From Alphaproteobacteria bacterium (GTDB taxonomy: Bacteria > Pseudomonadota > Alphaproteobacteria > Bin95), in contig JAJECF010000011.1 in NCBI GenBank assembly GCA_022822125.1, positions 1 through 11,781 of the forward strand: a stretch of 11,781 nucleotides of DNA. The letters are read 5' to 3'. Within the stretch, counting starts at the first letter, position 1. Each line of letters starts with the position of its first letter. A program made the translations under genes and the position numbers. This document shows positions 8,211-11,781 of the stretch, piece by piece. The notes under the pieces were generated by a model, which was not told the origin of the DNA, made no database searches, and saw nothing but the letters and a program-made list of their open reading frames with translations.

Positions 8211-9004
8211 GCCCGCACGGGCTCCAGGTCGAAGCGCAGGATCTCGCCGGCGAATTCGGGCCCGGCCGCCGGGAAGCGCCGCACGAGCTCCGGCTCATGG
8301 CCGGGGATCAGGTGGTCGCGGGAGAGCGCGCGGTCCTGCAGCGTCCGGTAGCCCTCCAGCATCTCGCGCAGGTCGTAGAAGACGCGGAAGGGCCGTGCCC
8401 GCTCCATCTCCTCATAGAGATGAACGGCGTCCGAGGCGACGATCACGGGTCCCCGCCGCGTCGCCACCTCCAGCGCGATCTGGCCGCGCGAATGGCCGCC
8501 GACCAGGATTTGCGAGAGGCCGGGCGCCAGTTCGCCGTCGCCGTCGTGGAAGCGAAGGCGGCCGTCATAGTTCAGCCCGACCAGGGTGAGCGTGTTGCGC
8601 TTGCCGTACATCTTGAGCGCCGGATGGGTCACGTCCCGGCCGGTCACGGTCAGCATCTCGCGGTCCTGGATATGGAACATGGCCTGCGGGAAGGCTTCGA
8701 GATTGCCGACATGGTCGTAATGGCAATGGGTGACGATGACGTCCGAGACGGTCGCGGGGTCGATGCCGAGCCGGCGCAGGCCGTCGGCCGGGTCGTAGAG
8801 CGTGTCGTGGCCGAGCCGGTCGCCGACGCGCCGCGCATAGCCGCAATCGACCACCCAGACCCGCCCGCCGCCGCGTATGACCCAGAAATAGAAGTCGAGG
8901 CCGGGCGCCTGCACCGCCGGATCGCCGTCGATATACATTTCGCTCTCGGGGCGGAAATCCTCCCGCCCGTAGCGCAGGCCGTAAATCTCGTAGTCCGGGG
9001 TCAT
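8207..9004 (-). CDS. MBL-fold metallo-hydrolase, N-acyl-homoserine-lactonase-like
   Basis: A 265-residue metallo-beta-lactamase-fold hydrolase and the first gene of the five-gene minus operon. The two-zinc site is complete: THCHYDH gives His93, His95, Asp97 and His98; His171 is in GGHSRGQ; Asp192 is in ASDAVH; His236 is in PGHEP. This ligand set and the spacing match the AHL-lactonase family (AiiA/AttM-like), which hydrolyses homoserine lactones or related gamma-lactones. Whether it quenches quorum signals or opens a catabolic lactone cannot be told from sequence. The ATG at 9004 is chosen because a very strong GGGAGGGAGGA lies 6 nt upstream and the family normally begins with a YEIYGLRYG-type strand. 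The frame stays open to 9448, but that extension runs across the 36-bp repeat and the opposite-strand nuclease gene and is not credible. Confidence 0.92.
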   Translation of the reverse strand: MTPDYEIYGLRYGREDFRPESEMYIDGDPAVQAPGLDFYFWVIRGGGRVWVVDCGYARRVGDRLGHDTLYDPADGLRRLGIDPATVSDVIVTHCHYDHVGNLEAFPQAMFHIQDREMLTVTGRDVTHPALKMYGKRNTLTLVGLNYDGRLRFHDGDGELAPGLSQILVGGHSRGQIALEVATRRGPVIVASDAVHLYEEMERARPFRVFYDLREMLEGYRTLQDRALSRDHLIPGHEPELVRRFPAAGPEFAGEILRFDLEPVRA

Positions 9005-9010
9005 GCAGGC

Positions 9011-9021
9011 TCCTCCCTCCC
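9011..9021 (-). promoter_or_regulatory. Strong Shine-Dalgarno fixing the MBL hydrolase start
   Basis: Read on the minus strand this is GGGAGGGAGGA, ending 6 nt before the ATG at 9004. It is the best ribosome-binding site in the window. It decides the start against the longer in-frame option, and it suggests high translation of the first operon gene. Confidence 0.75.
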
Positions 9022-9025
9022 GCCA

Positions 9026-9061
9026 GCATAGCGCGCGCCGGGCGCGAGGCGTATAAGCCGC
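9026..9061 (+). repeat. 36-bp direct repeat, copy 1 (next to the lactonase operon)
   Basis: Identical over 36 nt to 9955-9990, at an offset of 929 bp. It begins GCATAGCGCGCG, contains the 13-bp inverted repeat CGCGCC-G-GGCGCG, and ends GAGGCGTATAAGCCGC. It lies just upstream of the ribosome-binding site of the minus-strand MBL gene and 25 nt upstream of the plus-strand EEP nuclease start. TATAAG (9052-9057, plus) and TATGCT (9030-9025, minus) could serve as outward -10 elements, but I see no good -35 partners. It probably overlaps the promoter of the lactonase operon. Confidence 0.95.
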
Positions 9062-9086
9062 CGGCGCGAAGACAGAGGGGCGCAGA

Positions 9087-9938
9087 TTGATCCGGGTCGT
9101 AAGCTGGAATGTCGCCAACAGGAACGAACCCTGGTATTGGCTGGCGAAAATGGCGGAACGAGGCGAGGCCGATGTCGCGCTGCTACAGGAGGCCGGGAGC
9201 CCGCCGGAAGGTCTGACACACCTGGTTCGCTTCGAGAACGATATACATTGGGATCCCTCCTTCTTCGACCGCTGGCCTCTGGTGGTGCAGTTGTCGAATC
9301 GGGTCGAGGTCGAATGGTTCCGGCAGGTTCCGCCATGGAGCGACATAGTCGGCGAACGGGAAATTGGCTCCAGCGGTATCGGGACCATGGCCGCTGCGAG
9401 AGTAACGCCGCGCGGTCGCCCGCAGGAGGCGTTCATCGCCGTATCCATGTATGCGCGGTGGATGAGGTCTCATCCCTCCACCGCAAAGAACCCAATGATC
9501 CACGCCGATCTCTCGGCGCATCGCATCCTCTCGGACCTATCAACCTTCATCAACTATGCGCACCCGTCCCGACACCGCATTCTCGCTGCGGGCGACCTCA
9601 ACCTCATTTACACCACGACGGGCCACGGCCATTATTTCGAGCGCGAGCGCACGGTCTGGGATCGCTTCGAGGCGCTCGGATTGGAATTTCTCGGGCCGCA
9701 GGCCCCTTGCGGACGTCGAACGGATTTGCCTCAGCCGGGTACGAACGCCGATACGAAAAACGTCCCGACATATTACACCGCGTATGACAAATGCGCGGCA
9801 AACGCGGTCCGCCAACTCGACTACGCCTTCGCCTCGCGCGGCTTCCACGAGAAGGTGAAGGCCCGCGCGCTTAACAGCGTCGAGGAATGGGGGCCGAGCG
9901 ACCATTGCCGGTTGCTGATCGAGGTAGCAACCAACTGA
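9087..9938 (+). CDS. Endonuclease/exonuclease/phosphatase (EEP) family protein
   Basis: A 283-residue protein of the EEP fold (DNase I / exonuclease III / phosphodiesterase superfamily), predicted to be a divalent-metal phosphoesterase. The expected active-site residues are present in order: Asn8 in SWNVANR, Glu35 in LLQEA, Asp170 and Asn172 in AAGDLNL, Asp245 in QLDYAF, and Asp272-His273 in GPSDHC. There is no signal peptide, so it is probably cytoplasmic. The start is TTG at 9087, preceded by AGAGGGG at 6-nt spacing; the frame upstream has no ATG or GTG before a TAA at 9054. Base composition and codon choice (ATA, CTA, AGG) differ from the neighbours. The gene sits alone between direct repeats, so its biology is probably unrelated to the flanking operon. 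Whether it cuts DNA, RNA, nucleotides or lipids cannot be decided from the sequence. Confidence 0.85.
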   Translation: MIRVVSWNVANRNEPWYWLAKMAERGEADVALLQEAGSPPEGLTHLVRFENDIHWDPSFFDRWPLVVQLSNRVEVEWFRQVPPWSDIVGEREIGSSGIGTMAAARVTPRGRPQEAFIAVSMYARWMRSHPSTAKNPMIHADLSAHRILSDLSTFINYAHPSRHRILAAGDLNLIYTTTGHGHYFERERTVWDRFEALGLEFLGPQAPCGRRTDLPQPGTNADTKNVPTYYTAYDKCAANAVRQLDYAFASRGFHEKVKARALNSVEEWGPSDHCRLLIEVATN

Positions 9939-9954
9939 CACAACCCACCGCCCG

Positions 9955-9990
9955 GCATAGCGCGCGCCGGGCGCGAGGCGTATAAGCCGC
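9955..9990 (+). repeat. 36-bp direct repeat, copy 2 (next to the DHA2 exporter)
   Basis: A perfect second copy of 9026-9061 in the same orientation. It ends 8 nt before the ATG of the DHA2 exporter. The TATAAG inside it (9981-9986) would, if used as a -10, start transcription only a few nucleotides before that ATG, giving an almost leaderless mRNA. The flanking bases differ between copies (CAACCCACCGCCCG before copy 2, TCCTCCCTCCCGCCA before copy 1), so the boundaries are sharp. Confidence 0.95.
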
Positions 9991-9998
9991 ACGCGCCC

Positions 9999-11543
9999 AT
10001 GTCCGATAGTTCCGCCCCTGCCGCGCCTGCTGCCGCGCAGCCCGAATATACCGAGCTGCAGCGCTGGCTGACGCTGGTGACGGTCACGCTCGCCACCACG
10101 CTCTATGCGATGACGGTGACGATTGCCAATGTGGCCCTGCCCAAGATGCAGGGGACCTTCGGCGCCACGCAGGACGAGATCGCCTGGGTCGTCACCTTCA
10201 ACATCATCGCCACAGCCGTGATGACGCCGGCCACAGGCTGGCTCGCGGAGAAGGTCGGGCGGCGCAATGTCATGGTCTGGGGCATTGCGATCTTCACCCT
10301 GGTCTCCGCCGGCTGCGGCCTTGCCGAGAGCCTGGAGCAGCTTGTCTTCTTCCGCATCCTGCAAGGGCTCGCCGGCGCGCCGCTGGTGCCGGTGAGCCAG
10401 GCCATCGTGATGACGATCTTCCCGCGCGAGCGCCACGGCACCGCGCTTGCCGTCTGGGGCATCGGCGTCACCATCGGGCCGATCATCGCGCCGACGCTCG
10501 GCGGCTATGTCACCGAGCTCTACAACTGGCGCTGGATCTTCTTCCTGCTGGTGCCGGTGGGCATGGTCGCGTTCCTGTGCGCCGCGGCCTTTGTGCGCCG
10601 CCGGGCGCAGCGCCATCCGACGACGCTCGACTGGACGGGCTTCATCGCGCTCTCGCTCGCCATTGCCACGCTGCAGCTGATGCTCGACCGCGGCGAGCGT
10701 CTCGGCTGGTTCAACCATAACGAGATCATCCTGGAGGCGTTCGTCGCCTGCCTCGCCTTCTATGTGTTCGTCGCCCACATCTTCACCACCGACCGCCCCT
10801 TCCTGCAGCCGCGCATTCTCACCAACCGTAATTTCGTCATCGGGCTGGCGCTCACCTTCGTTTTCGGCCTGTTGAACTTCACGCCGATGGTGCTGTTCCC
10901 CTCCCTGTTGCAGGGTCTGCGGGGCTATCCGGACGGCATTATCGGCTATCTGCTGGCGGTGCGCGGCCTCGGCACGTTATGCGGCTTCCTGTTCATCATG
11001 TTCTACGGCCAGCGGATAGACCCGCGCCTGCTGCTGCTCGCGGGCTTCCTCACCCAGGGCGTTTCCGGGCTGGCCATGGCGCAGTTCGACATCAACCTCA
11101 CCACCTTCGGCGTCGCCTGGACCTCGATGCTGCAAGGCTTCGGCGTCGGGTTGATCTGGGTGCCGCTGTCGATCGCCACCTTCTGGACGCTCGCGCCGCG
11201 GGACATGACCGAAGGCACGGCCCTCTTCCACCTGATGCGCAATATCGGCTCGTCGATCCACATCTCGCTGTCGGTGGCGCTGGTGATCCACACCGCCAAG
11301 ATGAGCTATTCGGAGCTTTCCAGCTTCGCGACGCCCTATAACGACGCGCTCGGCCGCGCCGCCTCGGAGGGGCCCTGGAGCCTGGAGGGCGGGGCCGGCA
11401 TGGCGGCGCTGGTGCGCGAGATCGGCCGCCAGGCGCAGATGATCGGCTATGTGAACGCCTTCTACTTCTTCGCCGCCACGGCCTTCGTCTGCATCCCGCT
11501 GCTCTTCTTCGTCCGCAAGCCGACGGCGGCGACGGCGGGGTAG
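9999..11543 (+). CDS. DHA2-family MFS multidrug efflux transporter (EmrB/QacA-type)
   Basis: A 514-residue, roughly 14-TM proton-driven exporter in the inner membrane. Visible signatures are the DHA2 TM1 motif ANVALPKM (43-50), motif A GWLAEKVGRR (80-89), motif B FRILQG (118-123), the antiporter motif C GIGVTIGPIIAPTLGG (154-169), and NWRWIFFLLVPVG (176-188). The length is standard for EmrB-like proteins. A hydrophilic N-terminus rich in Ala/Pro/Ser (1-17) precedes TM1. EmrB normally works with an EmrA/HlyD periplasmic adaptor, but none lies upstream, and downstream only the repeat-bearing tail is visible. No convincing ribosome-binding site precedes the ATG, which lies only 8 nt after the 36-bp repeat; leaderless translation is possible. 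Before the EEP insertion it was probably divergent from the lactonase operon. The substrate is unknown. Confidence 0.93.
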   Translation: MSDSSAPAAPAAAQPEYTELQRWLTLVTVTLATTLYAMTVTIANVALPKMQGTFGATQDEIAWVVTFNIIATAVMTPATGWLAEKVGRRNVMVWGIAIFTLVSAGCGLAESLEQLVFFRILQGLAGAPLVPVSQAIVMTIFPRERHGTALAVWGIGVTIGPIIAPTLGGYVTELYNWRWIFFLLVPVGMVAFLCAAAFVRRRAQRHPTTLDWTGFIALSLAIATLQLMLDRGERLGWFNHNEIILEAFVACLAFYVFVAHIFTTDRPFLQPRILTNRNFVIGLALTFVFGLLNFTPMVLFPSLLQGLRGYPDGIIGYLLAVRGLGTLCGFLFIMFYGQRIDPRLLLLAGFLTQGVSGLAMAQFDINLTTFGVAWTSMLQGFGVGLIWVPLSIATFWTLAPRDMTEGTALFHLMRNIGSSIHISLSVALVIHTAKMSYSELSSFATPYNDALGRAASEGPWSLEGGAGMAALVREIGRQAQMIGYVNAFYFFAATAFVCIPLLFFVRKPTAATAG

Positions 11544-11607
11544 AGCATGATCCGTCCCAATTGAAACGGCTGCATTTGGCGGGTGGCGTCGGGCCTTGAC
11601 CTCATTC

Positions 11608-11781
11608 GTCACCCCGGCCCCCGAGCCGGGGTCCATCCAAGACTCTCGATGCCGCCGCTGCCGGTGGAAAGCCGTCTCAACCGCTGGGGCCTGCCCTCCC
11701 CGCCTTCGTGGGGACAGGCTCCCCCGATCCGGGGCTGCCGCCAGAACCGAGGCTGGACCCCGGCTCGGGGGCCGGGGTGAC
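11608..11781. repeat. Mirrored intergenic palindromic element with 28-bp perfect inverted ends
   Basis: The 28 nt at 11608-11635 (beginning GTCACCCCGGCC, ending GGGGTCCA) recur as an exact reverse complement at 11754-11781, separated by 118 nt. Each arm folds on itself (CCCCGGC / GCCGGGG around a 6-nt loop). The interior holds two more weak hairpins, GCCTG...CAGGC at 11689-11719 and CCCCG-ATC-CGGGG at 11722-11734. GTCACCCCGG...CCGGGGTCCA sequences are a well-known style of dispersed intergenic repeat in GC-rich Alphaproteobacteria. The right arm stops at the window edge and may extend further. It may also help terminate or stabilise the DHA2 transcript. The stretch 11544-11607 between the stop codon and the element has no gene that I can see. 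Confidence 0.9.

Larger units (their letters stand above)
9026..9954 (+). other. Putative inserted single-gene segment bounded by 36-bp direct repeats
   Basis: One repeat copy plus the 893 bp between the copies (929 bp) contains only the EEP nuclease gene. Removing this unit joins the MBL start region to the DHA2 start region through a single repeat copy, giving a plausible ancestral divergent promoter. GC is about 53-63 % in the lines I counted inside the gene, against about 70-80 % in lines counted in its neighbours, which fits acquisition from elsewhere. There is no transposase, recombinase or terminal inverted repeat, so the mechanism is unknown. It could be homologous recombination with a relative's locus, a passively mobilised cassette, or duplication at insertion. 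Confidence 0.5.

Noticed and set aside
9005..9448. N-terminal extension of the MBL hydrolase to an ATG at 9448
   Set aside because: It would read through the 36-bp repeat and antisense to the EEP gene. The strong ribosome-binding site and the family's usual N-terminus place the start at 9004.
9540..10778. A 412-codon minus-strand frame spanning the EEP and DHA2 genes
   Set aside because: It crosses two plus-strand genes with intact active-site or transporter motifs and the repeat between them, and it has no recognisable domain.
11583..11780. A 65-codon plus-strand frame at the right end
   Set aside because: It is a translation of the palindromic repeat (IRHPGPRAGVHP-type peptide), a common spurious prediction across dispersed alphaproteobacterial repeats.

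Overview
The window is GC-rich (about 70 % or more in most gene lines I sampled) and densely packed. Its genes overlap through ATGA and GTGA junctions, and it carries a GC-rich intergenic palindrome of a kind common in Alphaproteobacteria. The gene content (acyl-CoA ligases, MFS carriers, a FAD-dependent amino-acid/amine oxidoreductase, an AHL-lactonase-like hydrolase) fits a metabolically versatile alphaproteobacterium of soil or water. The genus cannot be read from the sequence.

Layout. (a) 1-1485, minus: the 5' 495 codons of a FadD-type long-chain acyl-CoA ligase that runs off the left edge. (b) 1610-4110, plus, divergent from the ligase: a DAO-family FAD oxidoreductase and an MFS carrier sharing a GTGA stop/start overlap, probably an uptake-and-oxidation pair. 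(c) 9004 down to 4130, minus, convergent with (b): a five-gene catabolic-looking operon in the order MBL-fold lactonase, acyl-CoA synthetase, MFS carrier, NTF2/SnoaL-like protein, alpha/beta hydrolase. The first three junctions are 4-nt overlaps and the last is a 39-nt gap. (d) 9087-9938, plus: a lone endonuclease/exonuclease/phosphatase (EEP) family gene with clearly lower GC than its surroundings. (e) 9999-11543, plus: a 14-TM DHA2 (EmrB/QacA-type) drug exporter. (f) 11544-11781: a non-coding tail with a mirrored 28-bp repeat pair.

The most unusual observation is that the EEP gene is bracketed by two perfect 36-bp direct copies (9026-9061 and 9955-9990). One copy abuts the start of the lactonase operon and the other abuts the start of the DHA2 gene. 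Removing one copy plus everything between the copies leaves a compact divergent promoter region between the lactonase operon and the exporter. The EEP gene therefore looks like a single-gene insertion that duplicated, or recombined at, the shared promoter region, leaving each neighbour with its own upstream sequence.

A working model for the operon, inferred only: the MFS protein imports an ester, lactone or organic acid; the MBL lactonase and the alpha/beta hydrolase open or cleave it; and the AMP-forming ligase activates the acid to a CoA thioester for beta-oxidation. The substrate is unknown. I saw no transposase, integrase, tRNA, rRNA or CRISPR array.
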